Assembly (NCBI GenBank): GCA_032433765.1
Contig: JAVIAB010000160.1
Coordinates: 31,523,121-31,587,120 of the forward strand
Length of the DNA stretch: 64,000 bases
Source of the DNA: Megaustenia siamemsis
Lineage: Eukaryota > Mollusca > Gastropoda > Stylommatophora > Ariophantidae
Direction: 5' to 3'
The notes under the pieces are model-generated. The model was not told the origin of the DNA. It saw nothing but the letters and a program-made list of their open reading frames with translations, and searched no databases. How positions within the stretch are numbered: the stretch's first letter is position 1; each line of letters opens with the position of its first letter. Below, piece after piece: positions 1 through 11,100 of this stretch. The position numbers and the translations under genes were made by a program.

Positions 1-178
1 GTTGATGTACTGCCACGACATTGGTCTAATGAGCGCTGAGAGTCTTCACTGCTGTCTCTGTTGATGTACTGCCACGACATTGGTCTAGTGAGCGCTGAGA
101 GTCTTCACTGCTGTCTCTGTTGATGTACTGCCACGACATTGGTCTAGTGAGCGCTGAGAGTCTTCACTGCTGTCCCTG
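1..178. repeat. 59-bp tandem repeat, three copies
   Basis: Copies begin at 1, 60 and 119 (each starting GTTGATGTACTG) and differ by about one or two bases (TCTAATG versus TCTAGTG, TCTCTG versus TCCCTG). The array may extend left of the window. No coding capacity is evident. Confidence 0.9.
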
Positions 179-571
179 TTTCTCTTCCATTGCCGTTTGT
201 ACATGCTGACGTCTGGAAGCCAATTCTTGCGCGTTTTCCAGGTACTGAATACAAAGACAAGGATTACATTGTTGGAGAACGAGCTGCCAGCATCCCTTGT
301 GGCCGGTTCTCAGCGTCAATGTTATCGATTGCTTCTTTCTTGTCTGGCTGTAGACGACTTCGCAACTTTGATTGTTATGAAGCGCAGTTATTCATTTTCT
401 CTACAACGCTGCTCATGGGATGGCTTTCATAGAACCTTGTGGTCTTGAGGTGAGACGTTCGGCCTTTGGACAAGGAGGTCGCTGACTGGAATCACCCCAC
501 AAGCAGCGGGATTTTTTTTTCTTTTCGAGTCAGTGGCTTCATCGTGGCTTGACCTTAGACCCAGTCTCCGA
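179..571. other. No recognisable gene
   Basis: Two short overlapping open frames (190-448, plus) resemble no family I know and overlap in different frames, as expected by chance. A T-run lies at about 512-521. Nothing else is supported. Confidence 0.5.
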
Positions 572-1010
572 GTAATACAATCTTCATCTCAACGTTGTGA
601 TATCAATGCCAGTCCTGGACCCTAGATGCAAGAACAATATGAAAAATAACCTCTACTGAGATGAAATGTGTTAGACGAATGACAGGAAACAGTCTGAGAG
701 ATAAGATCAGAAATGAAGAACTGAGAAAAAAGCTAGGAATAGCCCTCGCCATAGAATATATATAAATAAACAACAGATAAAATGGTTTGGCCTCGTGACT
801 CGGAAGAAAGATCAAAAACACAACACAACGAGCCCTCAATAAACGTTGCGAGAATACCAGACCCAAGAGTCGACCATGAAAAAAGATGGATCGATGGAAT
901 ATTAGAAGCACTAGGAAACATAACAGCAGCAGAGGCGAACAGAAGAGCAAAGGACCGCAAATTATATCTCCCCTCGACGCCGAAAGACAAATGAGGAAGG
1001 AAAGAAGAAC
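572..1010 (+). mobile_element. Non-LTR retrotransposon 3' fragment (family C)
   Basis: This matches, by eye, the segments at 36630-36885, 38286-38611, 42190-42600 (inverted) and 56900-57475. It covers the region after the reverse transcriptase. Recognisable pieces are a conserved KCVRRMTGNSLRDKIRNEEL-like stretch near 660-720 and a REDHEKRWIDGI-like stretch near 868-900, ending just after GACAAATGAGGAAGGAA. Frames are broken and it is 5'-truncated. The LINE assignment rests on this C-terminal style, which is shared with the better-preserved copies. Family naming would need a Repbase comparison. Confidence 0.7.
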
Positions 1011-1294
1011 AAGAAGAAGAAGTCTCCGAGTGGTGTGAAAAAAAACAAAAACACGGAAACCTCGTTCAATCTGAAAATCTATCCGCCATGTCGAAGGCGG
1101 ATACGCTGGACTGAAAGGCGTATAAATCTCGGCTTCATGTAAATTAGCAACACAACGCACCCACGCCCATGTAAAGAAAGACTGCTGAAGATGATGGATT
1201 CGGTGTTTTCTAACGCTGCTGAATCTTTTGTTTGCTATTTGGTGCCACATGACTTTGTTACACTAAAAAGTATAATTGATAATCATTTTTCGGA
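1011..1294. other. No recognisable feature
   Basis: Purine-rich at first (GAAGAAGAAG), then unremarkable. The open frame at 1191-1388 (plus) runs into the LINE fragment below and has no recognisable domain. Confidence 0.5.
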
Positions 1295-1545
1295 GAAAAT
1301 TAAAATACTATGTCCACGTCAAAAGACACAAAGGGCTGGAGAAACCAATAATGGAAAGTATTATTCCTGGAAGACGAGACAGGGGTAGACCAAGAAGAAG
1401 GTAGTTCCAAGACATCAAAGAGACATTGGGCATGACAACAGAAGATGTAGGAGATCTGGCTAGAGACAGAGATTAATTTCGACCGGCTGTGGTGAATGTA
1501 ACGTTCTGGAAGTGACATGCGACCTGGTGGTGATGACTTTGCTAG
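1295..1545 (+). mobile_element. Non-LTR retrotransposon 3' fragment (family D)
   Basis: Shares long runs with 31495-31640 (plus) and with the reverse complement of 59555-59840. It holds the very end of the LINE ORF, including DLARDRD-like coding at about 1458-1478, followed by a short tail ending near a TGGTGATGACTTTG stretch. It is 5'-truncated and frame-broken. The same ORF end seeds the 60-bp array at 31641-32870. Confidence 0.7.
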
Positions 1546-1675
1546 ATAGACAGATACTTTTGGGGTTTATTTCTAGATAACATGCGAGAAAAGAAGATTT
1601 GGCAGCTCACAAAGGAGTAGTATACAATGTTCCATTTGGGCCGTATTTAGGCGTAAATTAACAAAGCTATATAGT

Positions 1676-1692
1676 AGGTGCGCGGCGCACCT
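1676..1692. other. Subterminal 17-nt hairpin, left end
   Basis: AGGTGCGCGGCGCACCT has perfect 8-bp arms around one base and lies about 57 bp inside the left tip. It is GC-rich in an AT-rich surrounding and conserved in the other arm. A replication or strand-processing signal is possible, but that is inference. Confidence 0.8.
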
Positions 1693-1879
1693 AATGTACA
1701 CGAGAGACAAGGGGAGTTAATCGTGATCTTTCGTGTCGGTGACCCTGGAAGTGACCTGTTTATGTTTGGTGTGTCCTGACTTTGGAGGTCTTGGTGTACT
1801 TGCTCGATAGCGATAGGTTAGTAGATTATACAACATCAATGAAAAACGATCAATATAAAACAGAAAACAAAAGATATAT

Positions 1880-1885
1880 TTTATT
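1880..1885 (-). promoter_or_regulatory. Candidate polyadenylation signal of left polymerase gene
   Basis: AATAAA on the minus strand, about 150-240 bp downstream of the polymerase 3' end. Its mirror is at 12504-12509. The motif is short, so confidence is modest. Confidence 0.45.
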
Positions 1886-2121
1886 CTTTATTATCTCAAT
1901 AGGTGTATAACATACAGTGGATATTATATAACATTACAAAAAATATATAGTTCAAGGATAACATTTATTTATAGCTATGTAGTTGGGTGTCTGCTTAGCG
2001 TTGTACCATAAATGAAGCATAAGGGTGAAACAGTTAGAGATCGTTGGTCAGTCTAAGCTGGTAGTGTAAAGAGTTAAATATCTAAAGGCGTAGTCGAGAC
2101 GTTATCATCAGCTACCTCTTT

Positions 2122-5100
2122 TTATATAGAAATGGAAAGTGCATTTCTTGTTTGACTGTAGGAAAATATAGAATTATTTAAGACTTTGAAACCTACATTT
2201 TTCCCACCCTTGGCCTTTTGCGTGGCGAGAACCTCTAAAAACATATCTTTATCTAATTTGTTGTGTTGCTTACTTAGCCCTTTACAACTGATTTTATCGT
2301 AATCCCCACTGCAATGGTACGTCTTACTACATAAGCTAACAAGGGCTGTCCCTTCGTACTCTAGTTTAAAAAGCCCAGGTGTTCGTTTGGTGTATGCTTT
2401 AACACCCTTACAGTTTATACAGTCTGTCTTGCTAGTATGCTCATCGCAAAACTCAGCAGGAAACCAGTCTTTATATACGCTATTAAACTCATCCCGCAGA
2501 CCTGACTTAACTATATCCTCCAACTTAGGTGCGCTTAAGGCTAAGTATAAACTATCAGTATCTGTTTCACATAACTGAAAGTTGGACCTATCTACAAACT
2601 TATCTAAGAACTCGAAATAAAAATCTAACATACGAAGTTTTGCATATTGATATACGAAGAAACCGATTTGTAGGGGTAAGTCCCAAACAGTTTTCTTTTT
2701 CGCCATCTCAATTTCAAAAAGATCCTCCCAAATTTCAGTCATTTTCTTAAACCGGGAATTATTTATCATTTTCGATATCTCATCCCCCTGAACGTACGAG
2801 ACAGCGCTATGATTGGCCTTATTGGTTAGAGTCTTCCCGTAGGCTGAGTTTCCTAAGAGCTTCATCGTATCGCTTACTATAGATTGATTTTCGTCTAGAT
2901 CACCAGCCCTCCTAGCATCAGAAACCATTTCGCCAAACTTTTTAAAACAACTAGACGGTTGATATTCTATCACTTGATAAATTTTTGTTACCTCCAATCC
3001 GTGGTCTAAATACCATTTTAACAGTGGTGTTGCCAACAAAATTTTTTCCCCGACATAACTACCGATTAGGTTGCGACGAGGGGTTGACAACAAGTTATGT
3101 TTGAGGGCATATTCACCCATAAACGGTCCAATATCATCACGTGTGACGTCAATATTTGTGAAAATTGGAGTCATCTCACTGAAATGTTCCTTCAGTCGGT
3201 CGGGAACGTGTAGATCACATTCCACTAAACCAAAAACACGTCCCATCTGAAACAGAAGTCAGGATCTGTTTATCACTGAGAGGGAGCCCTTCTTTAGAGT
3301 AAGAGGGTCTAGCTCGAGGGATGGCTTTAGAAAGGAAAGCCCTAACGGTTGGGTCAGACTTTTTCAGAGCCTGCCACTCACATTCCCACATAACTTCTAC
3401 TGGGACTTTGACCTCCTCGGTTAGGTAGGTATGTATCTCACATGTTTTTTCAAACAGCTCGAACGAGGGTTTATTATTAACAGGGTTTCTATCTTTATCT
3501 TTGGTGAGGGGACAGTCTTTGTGACCATGGTACAGACAACCATGAAAATTATAGCCTCTTCTATTGGATTTATCCCACCCATCCACAGGGATGTTTCTAT
3601 CACCTAACCGAAACTCCCTCCCGTTAAACTGAGTTTTCAACTCCACCCCTTTTGGTGGGCGACCCACGTTAGCCACTCTCTACTTTGTTGGATATAATAG
3701 TTATCTTTTTCGACCCTAAACCCGGTCTCCATTCTTCTAATAATTGGGTAATCTGTTGGCATTGGGTTCATCAGAGCCCAAAGATACAAAGCGTTGGCAT
3801 CGTAACCTTGGATGGATTTGACTACCTTTCCGCCCCTAATAAGCGTTTTGCCTACCTCGTGATACCTATGGAAAATTATAGAGGGACCCCCGACGATATT
3901 ATCTCTAATCATTGTGTGTAGACTCGCCTGTTTGCTCGAACATAAACTAAACATTACACCCCTATCAACGGTCTTAAAAAGATACTTTAAACAAACACCA
4001 GGAACCGAAATGGCGTCTTTAAAACAGTCCACACCCCGCTCCCCATAAAAGTGAACCTGCTGCTCCAAGGCTTCTAAGAATGGGACTACATCTTTGTTAT
4101 TATACCACACCAAAAAGTCCCTAAGGGTGGTCATGTTATTGTCCTTCCAGACCTTTTTACACAGAGCGTACTCCTCCTTGGAAATGTTGGCATTTTTTAA
4201 CGACGAATGAAATGCTTCGTGTGGGCGTAACTCCGTCTCATTCAGCTTGTTTAAATCCGTTATGTACTCGTAACAGAAAACACCCTTGGTCTCCTCTACT
4301 TTATAAGCTGCCAAGTACTTGCTATAACTAAAACCTGGCGCTAGATAATTTATAATATCTAGGAACTTTAGATTCTGTGTTGCAATACACATAAAGTTAT
4401 TGTTTCTTTTAACTATAAACTTGAACGGTTTTGATACTTTGTAGTCTCCTTCAATTTTATCTTCCTCGTCTTCGGTAACATCAGCTTCTTCTTCCTCCAT
4501 ACTATCTTCTTCTTCGCCCACTTGGACAGTGGCATCCATGAAGTGCTTTATTAAATAAGGTTTAATGACGTTGATGTCATATTTCCCCGAGTTAAAACCT
4601 ATAACTGGAAGCTCTTTTAAATACTCATCAAACTTAGCTATTAGCTTGCCTTTATTCAGATCGTGGAGTTGAGTAAAAATACTTTCAAACCGATCTCGCA
4701 ACAACGAGTATGCCTTACCAGCGATACCAGTGAGGTAATCAACCATCTGACTAACTAAAACCTGTGGGTCACCCTTCGTTATGAAGCATATTGGTCCCTC
4801 CCACCCGGGGACATTTGACGCTATAGAGCAGGAGAGGGGGACGTGTTTAGCTACAAAGGTAGTCGAGTGCGTCTCTTTGGGAACATTCCTACTATCAAAG
4901 TAACATTCATAATCGAATGTCGCCCTGAATGGGTAAATAAAAGACTCTGGAGTACTTATCCCTTCAGCGCTGATCGCGTCCCATACACTTTCAGGTGAAG
5001 AGTAAACACCACCTTTATATGTCTCGACAGCCATATCCCCATTGCAAGTTTTTCGTGCCTGTCCATACCCCCAAACTTTTTCCACAATTTCCCACATTTT

Positions 5101-6249
5101 CCACAAGAAAAGCTTTTACTAGCCCTAGAAAGATCGTTTATATAAAAGAAGTGGTTTTTGTAAAGTAAAAGACGGAGAGTTTCACTATAACTACTGCCGC
5201 TTCTCAGGACAATACGCAAGGCTTGCTCAGAATCAAACTCAAAAATATCTATATTTATTGCAAAGCAATTTTCTAAGAGAGGCATTTCAGCAAGAGTTAC
5301 ACCGGGAAAGTTACTTAACATTAGAGATGGGTTAAACTGTTTGAAAAGTAGGCTCGAAACCTTCCTAACATCTTTAACAGAGGTACCTCTATGGATAGCT
5401 AGACAACGGAAGAAGCAGAGATTATCATTGTAAACTTTAGAATTAGAGTCGTTTGAAGGATATTAATACCGTGGTTCGAAACAATGTAGGGTGGGATATC
5501 TATCAGACACCCTATAGGATAATCTTGAAGTTTATAAATGTAAACACTCGTACTGACTAATGCTTCTAAGGTATATTTGGTTGTCTCCCTGTTTTTATTT
5601 GCATACCCTAATATATCACTTTCATTTAATCTATCAACAAATGTTTCAAAGTCATTTCTGTTGTTAACTAACAAGGGTTTGTCTAACCCTGTCGCGTTAT
5701 TTGAGCTTGCGTGAAAGTAACGCAGCCCCTGTGTCTCTCTATGTCTTAAAACTAGATGATGACTATAATTCACCTTGAAACGCTTTTTCTGGCCTTGGAA
5801 GATTGGGGTTACAAGAGTCTTCCAATCTATAGGAGTATCAGGCTGATGAAATATAGTGTACGTGTCCATGTATTTGTTCCTACGTTCATGTGTTCTAATT
5901 GCTAACCAGTTGTTCTTATATATCTTCCTAATATCTTGAGGTAACTTATTTAAAGAGTCGGCTTCATTAATAAGTCTTGGTCTCTTTGAGGGCTCTTGAG
6001 TCGAACTCTTTTCTGCCCGCTTGCGTGAGGTTGTCGATACTTGTGGACGTGCTGGTGATGCAGGAACTACTGATACAAAAGATGCAGGATGCTCTGTCTT
6101 GATATGTTTGGCAAGATTGTCAGCTCTATTATAAACTCGTTCACAAACATCACATTTGTATTCCTGACACCCATGTACACTAGCAACGTGTCGTTTTACG
6201 ATCCGGCTCCGGGTGAAAGTTTGGAGCAGAGATGACAAGTGTTAGACAT
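2122..6249 (-). pseudogene. polB: Family-B DNA polymerase with N-terminal zinc fingers, left-arm copy (frameshifted)
   Basis: Template-directed DNA synthesis enzyme of the viral/plasmid/Maverick-type family-B group (Pfam DNA_pol_B_2-like). The ATG at 6249 directly follows a CTACAG splice acceptor. In order: C2H2 fingers (about residues 5-50; the first Cys pair is lost to a missing A near 6228), a third Cys/His cluster (GKCGKLW, near 5095), exonuclease I FDYECYF (about 4895), exonuclease II FNSGKYDINVI (about 4590), exonuclease III YNNKDVV (about 4105), motif A YDANALYLW (about 3800), a FHGCLYHGHKDC insertion (about 3545), motif B KLLGNSAYGKTLTN (about 2850) and motif C DTDSLYLAL (about 2550). 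Frame changes fall near 6228, 5455, 5050, 3650, 3230 and 2130. All catalytic motifs survive. Most lesions are absent from the right arm. The family is near certain; whether this copy is dead or merely mis-sequenced is open. Confidence 0.9.
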
Positions 6250-6378
6250 CTGTAGAAAAGAAATTGAAACATTACAACTAAAGAGTAAAGAACAGTAAAC
6301 ATTACAAGAAAAGAAAACAAGAAAAGTAAACAATGAGAACTATCGAAATTAATATTAAAGAACTAAGATCACACTTAC
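6250..6378 (-). other. Probable 129-nt spliceosomal intron, left arm
   Basis: On the minus strand it starts GTAAGTGTG after AAAA and ends in a pyrimidine-rich stretch plus CTACAG, exactly before the polymerase ATG. The right arm keeps both sites at the same 129-nt spacing (8036-8164). Confidence 0.6.
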
Positions 6379-6671
6379 TTTTATGTGTCTGAAGGCACGA
6401 AACACATCCATCGTCAAGAACTGTAAGCGAAAGTCTGATTACAAGCTTCACAGATATATACACTTGAAACACCGGAAGTGTTACTAAAAATAGAACTGAC
6501 CTGTGAGGCAATACCGGATGTGTTACTAAAAATAGTTTTTGACCGCTGACGCAATGCCCGTGGAGTTTCTAAAAAATAGATTTTGACGTATGATGGCAAT
6601 TTTATGATTTTACCTCCTGACCTTTTTTGGTGACTACGCCCCTGAATTCGACGAAAAGCGTAAATTTTCAC
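6379..6671 (-). other. Putative 5' exon of the polymerase transcript, left arm
   Basis: An open frame (6671-6414, no ATG) ends in a half zinc-finger motif, YICEACNQTF. A second frame closer to the intron encodes CLQTHK directly before the splice donor. This hints at another C2H2 finger completed across a frame change or splice. Conserved in the right arm (about 7740-8035). Coding status is uncertain. Confidence 0.35.
6470..6600. repeat. Three imperfect about 45-bp direct repeats, left arm
   Basis: Each unit carries a TTTTTAG(T/A)AAC-type core (minus strand) followed by a CCGG/CGGG and CCTCA/GCGTCA-type stretch. The mirror is at about 7820-7950. They sit just upstream of the intron and may be iteron-like or regulatory; that is inference. 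Confidence 0.6.
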
Positions 6672-6710
6672 GCTAGGCTTACCTAAAACTTTATTTTAGA
6701 CATCCCCACA

Positions 6711-7068
6711 CCAAAAATTAACTTAAAAATCACTTTTGAAATTGTAACCCCCCTTACCATTTTTGAGGGTTACGCCCCTGAAATCGATAAAAATTGAAAT
6801 ATAACCTCAAGGCATCCCAAACATAATATTTTGACACCCCCACACCAAAAATTTACTTAAAAATCACTTTTGAAATTGTAACCCCCCTTACCATTTTTGA
6901 GGGTTACGCCCATGGAATCGATAAAAATCGTAAATTTAGCACGTAGGCTTACCTAAAACTTTATTTTAGACATCCCCACACCAAAAATTAACTTAAAAAT
7001 CACTTTTGAAATTGTTACCCCCCTTAAAATTTTTGAGGGTTACGCCCCTGAAAGCGATAAAAAATTGA
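6711..7068. repeat. Three 130-138-bp direct repeats flanking the palindrome centre, left side
   Basis: Units starting near 6711, 6841 and 6979 share CACACCAAAAATT(A/T)ACTTA, then a C-run (ACCCCCCTTA) and GAGGGTTACGCCC(C/A)TG. A fourth, degenerate unit lies near 6610-6660. Mirrored at about 7345-7790. No convincing coding frame runs through them. Confidence 0.8.
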
Positions 7069-7171
7069 AATATAACCTCAAGGCATACCTCCCACATAAT
7101 TTTTGACACCCCTACATATGAAATTCCATCAAAAAAACAACAAAAAGCTAGTAGTATAGGTGGCTGTGAAC

Positions 7172-7242
7172 TCACTCCAAAAGTGGAATAACATGCACCG
7201 AAACTGCACCAAAACCGCACGAGAAGTAGTATGTTCGGGTGT
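7172..7242. other. 71-bp spacer at the centre of the palindrome
   Basis: The only part of the element without an inverted partner. It contains a loose repetition (CACCGAAACTGCACC / CACCAAAACCGCAC). Because both polymerase genes read away from it, the spacer and the adjacent repeats are the natural place for a bidirectional promoter or an origin. That is inference. Confidence 0.85.
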
Positions 7243-7344
7243 GTTCACAGCCACCTATACTACTAGCTTTTTTTGTTGTTTTTTGATGGAATTTGATATG
7301 TAGGGGTGTCAAAAATTATGTGGGAGGTATGCCTTGAGGTTATA

Positions 7345-7790
7345 TTTCAATTTTTTATCGCTTTCAGGGCGTAACCCTCAAAAATTTTAAGGGGGGTAAC
7401 AATTTCAAAAGTGATTTTTAAGTTAAGTTATGTGTGTGGGATGTCTAATAAGTTTTAGTTTTAGTAAGCCTACGTGCTAAATTTACGATTTTTATCGATT
7501 CCATGGGCGTAACCCTCAAAAATGGTAAGGGGGGTTACAATTTCAAAAGTGATTTTTAAGTAAATTTTTGGTGTGGGGTGTCAAATATTATGTTTGGGGT
7601 ATGCCTTGAGGTTATATTTCAATTTTTATCGATTTCAGGGCGTAACCCTCAAAAATGGTAAGGGGGTTACAATTTCAAAAGTGATTTTTAAGTTAATTTT
7701 TGGTGTGGGGATGTCTAAAATAAAGTTTTAGGTAAGCCTAGCGTGAAAATTTACGCTTTTCGTCGAATTCAGGGGCGTAGTCACCAAAAA
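7345..7790. repeat. 130-138-bp direct repeats flanking the palindrome centre, right side
   Basis: Mirror of 6711-7068 plus the degenerate fourth unit. GGGCGTAACCCTCAAAAA cores begin near 7368, 7505 and 7639, with a degenerate GGGGCGTAGTCACC near 7772. Confidence 0.8.
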
Positions 7791-8035
7791 AGGTCAGGAG
7801 GTAAAATCATAAAATTGCCATCATACGTCAAATCTATTTTTTAGAAACTCCACGGGCATTGCGTCAGCGGTCAAAAACTATTTTTAGTAACACATCCGGT
7901 ATTGCCTCACAGGTCAGTTCTATTTTTAGTAACACTTCCGGTGTTTCAAGTGTATATATCTGTGAAGCTTGTAATCAGACTTTCGCTTACAGTTCTTGAC
8001 GATGGATGTGTTTCGTGCCTTCAGACACATAAAAA
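7740..8035 (+). other. Putative 5' exon of the polymerase transcript, right arm
   Basis: Mirror of 6379-6671. It contains the half finger YICEACNQTF (about 7948-7985) and ends in CATAAAAA just before GTAAGTGTG. No ATG can be assigned with confidence. Confidence 0.35.
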
Positions 8036-8164
8036 GTAAGTGTGATCTTAGTTCTTTAATATTAATTTCGATAGTTCTCATTGTTTACTTTTCTTGTTTT
8101 CTTTTCTTGTAATGTTTACTGTTCTTTACTCTTTAGTTGTAATGTTTCAATTTCTTTTCTACAG
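8036..8164 (+). other. Probable 129-nt spliceosomal intron, right arm
   Basis: GTAAGTGTG donor, T-rich body, CTTTTCTACAG acceptor, then ATG at 8165. Same length as in the left arm. Confidence 0.6.
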
Positions 8165-11100
8165 ATGTCTAACACTTGTCATCTCTGCTCCAAAACTTTC
8201 ACCCGGAGCCGGATCGTAAAACGACACGTTGCTAGTGTACATGGGTGTCAGGAATACAAATGTGATGTTTGTGAACGAGTTTATAATAGAGCTGACAATC
8301 TTGCCAAACATATCAAGACAGAGCATCCTGCATCTTTGTATCAGTAGTTCCTGCATCACCAGCACGTCCACAAGTATCGACAACCTCACGCAAGCGGGCA
8401 GAAAAGAGTTCGACTCAAGAGCCCTCAAAGAGACCAAGACTTATTAATGAAGCCGACTCTTTAAATAAGTTACCTCAAGATATTAGGAAGATATATAAGA
8501 ACAACTGGTTAGCAATTAGAACACATGAACGTAGGAACAAATACATGGACACGTACACTATATTTCATCAGCCTGATACTCCTATAGATTGGAAGACTCT
8601 TGTAACCCAATCTTCCAAGGCCAGAAAAAGCGTTTCAAGGTGAATTATAGTCATCATCTAGTTTTAAGACATAGAGAGACACAGGGGCTGCGTTACTTTC
8701 ACGCAAGCTCAAATAACGCGACAGGGTTAGACAAACCCTTGTTAGTTAACAACAGAAATGACTTTGAAACATTTGTTGATAGATTAAATGAAAGTGATAT
8801 ATTAGGGTATGCAAATAAAAACAGGGAGACAACCAAATATACCTTAGAAGCATTAGTCAGTACGAGTGTTTACATTTATAAACTTCAAGATTATCCTATA
8901 GGGTGTCTGATAGATATCCCACCCTACATTGTTTCGAACCACGGTATTAATATCCTTCAAACCGACTCTAATTCAAAGTTTACAATGATAATCTCTGCTT
9001 CTTCCGTTGTCTAGCTATCCATAGAGGTACCTCTGTTAAAGATGTTAGGAAGGTTTCGAGCCTACTTTTCAAACAGTTTAACCCATCTCTAATGTTAAGT
9101 AACTTTCCCGGTGTAACTCTTGCTGAAATGCCTCTCTTAGAAAATTGCTTTGCAATAAATATAGATATTTTTGAGTTTGATTCTGAGCAAGCCTTGCGTA
9201 TTGTCCGAGAAGCGGCAGTAGTTATAGTGAAACTCTCCGTCTTTTACTTTACAAAAACCACTTCTTTTATATAAACGATCTTTCTAGGGCTAGTAAAAGC
9301 TTTTCTTGTGGAAAATGTGGGAAATTGTGGAAAAAGTTTGGGGTATGGACAGGCACGAAAAAACTTGCAATGGGGATATGGCTGTCGAGACATATAAAGG
9401 TGGTGTTTACTCTTCACCTGAAAGTGTATGGGACGCGATCAGCGCTGAAGGGATAAGTACTCCAGAGTCTTTTATTTACCCATTCAGGGCGACATTCGAT
9501 TATGAATGTTACTTTGATAGTAGGAATGTTCCCAAGAGACGCACTCGACTACCTTTGTAGCTAAACACGTCCCCCTCTCCTGCTCTATAGCGTCAAATGT
9601 CCCCGGGTGGGAGGGACCAATATGCTTCATAACGAAGGGTGACCCACAGGTTTTAGTTAGTCAGATGGTTGATTACCTCACTGGTATCGGTAAGGCATAC
9701 TCGTTGTTGCGAGATCGGTTTGAAAGTATTTTACTCAACTCCACGATCTGAATAAAGACAAAGCTAATAGCTAAGTTTGATGAGTATTTAAAAGAGCTTC
9801 CAGTTATAGGTTTAACTCGGGGAAATATGACATCAACGTCATTAAACCTTATTTAATAAAGCACTTCATGGATGCCACTGTCCAAGTGGGCGAAGAAGAA
9901 GATAGTATGGAGAAGAAGAAGCTGATGTTACGAAGAGAGGAAGATAAAATTGAAGGAGACTACAAAGTATCAAAACCGTTCAAGTTTATAGTTAAAAGAA
10001 ACAATAACTTTATGTGTATTGCAACACAGAATCTAAAGTTCCTAGATATTATAAACTATCTAGCCAGGTTTTAGTTATAGCAAGTACTTGGCAGCTTATA
10101 AAGTAGAGGAGACAAGGGTGTTTTCTGTTACGAGTACATAACGGATTTAAACAAGCTGAATGAGACGGAGTTACCCCCACACGAAGCATTTCATTCGTCG
10201 TTAAAAAATGCCAACATTTCCAAGGAGGAGTACGCTCTGTGTAAAAAGGTCTGGAAGGACAATAACATGACCACCCTTAGGGACTTTTTGGTGTGGTATA
10301 ATAACAAAGATGTAGTCCCATTCTTAGAAGCCTTGGAGCAGCAGGTTCACTTTTATGGGGAGCGGGGTGTGGACTGTTTTAAAGACGCCATTTCGGTTCC
10401 TGGTGTTTGTTTAAAGTATCTTTTTAAGACCGTTGATAGGGGTGTAATGTTTAGTTTATGTTCGAGCAAACAGGCGAGTCTACACACAATGATTAGAGAT
10501 AATATCGTCGGGGTCCCTCTATAATTTTCCATAGGTATCACGAGGTAGGCAAAACGCTTATTAGGGGCGGAAAGGTAGTCAAATCCATCCAAGGTTACGA
10601 TGCCAACGCGTTGTATCTTTGGGCTCTGATGAACCCAATGCCAACAGATTACCCAATTATTAGAAGAATGGAGACCGGGTTTAGGGTCGAAAAAGATAAC
10701 TATTATGTCCAACAAAGTAGAGAGTGGCTAACGTGGGTCGCCCACCAAAAAGGGGTGGAGTTGAAAACTCAGTTTAACGGGAGGGAGTTTCGGTTAGGTG
10801 ATAGAAACATCCCTGTGGATGGGTGGGATAAATCCAATAGAAGAGGCTATAATTTTCATGGTTGTCTGTACCATGGTCACAAAGACTGTCCCCTCACCAA
10901 AGATAAAGATAGAAACCCTGTTAATAATAAACCCTTGTTCGAGCTGTTTGAAAAAACATGTGAGATACATACCTACCTAACCGAGGAGGTCAAAGTCCCA
11001 GTAGAAGTTATGTGGGAATGTGAGTGGCAGGCTCTGAAAAAGTCTGACCCAACCATTAGGGCTTTCCTTTCTAAAGCCATCCCTCGAGCTAGACCCTCTT

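Larger units (their letters stand above)
1619..7171. repeat. Left arm of the 11-kb palindrome
   Basis: This is the reverse complement of 7243-12770 along its full length, 5,553 bp versus 5,528 bp. The 25-bp length difference comes from scattered small indels. The arm ends at the C of ...GGCTGTGAAC (7171), which pairs with the G at 7243. Confidence 0.95.

Noticed and set aside
6993..7220. Small gene in the palindrome centre
   Set aside because: The frame crosses the arm/spacer boundary and the direct repeats, and is not kept in the other arm.
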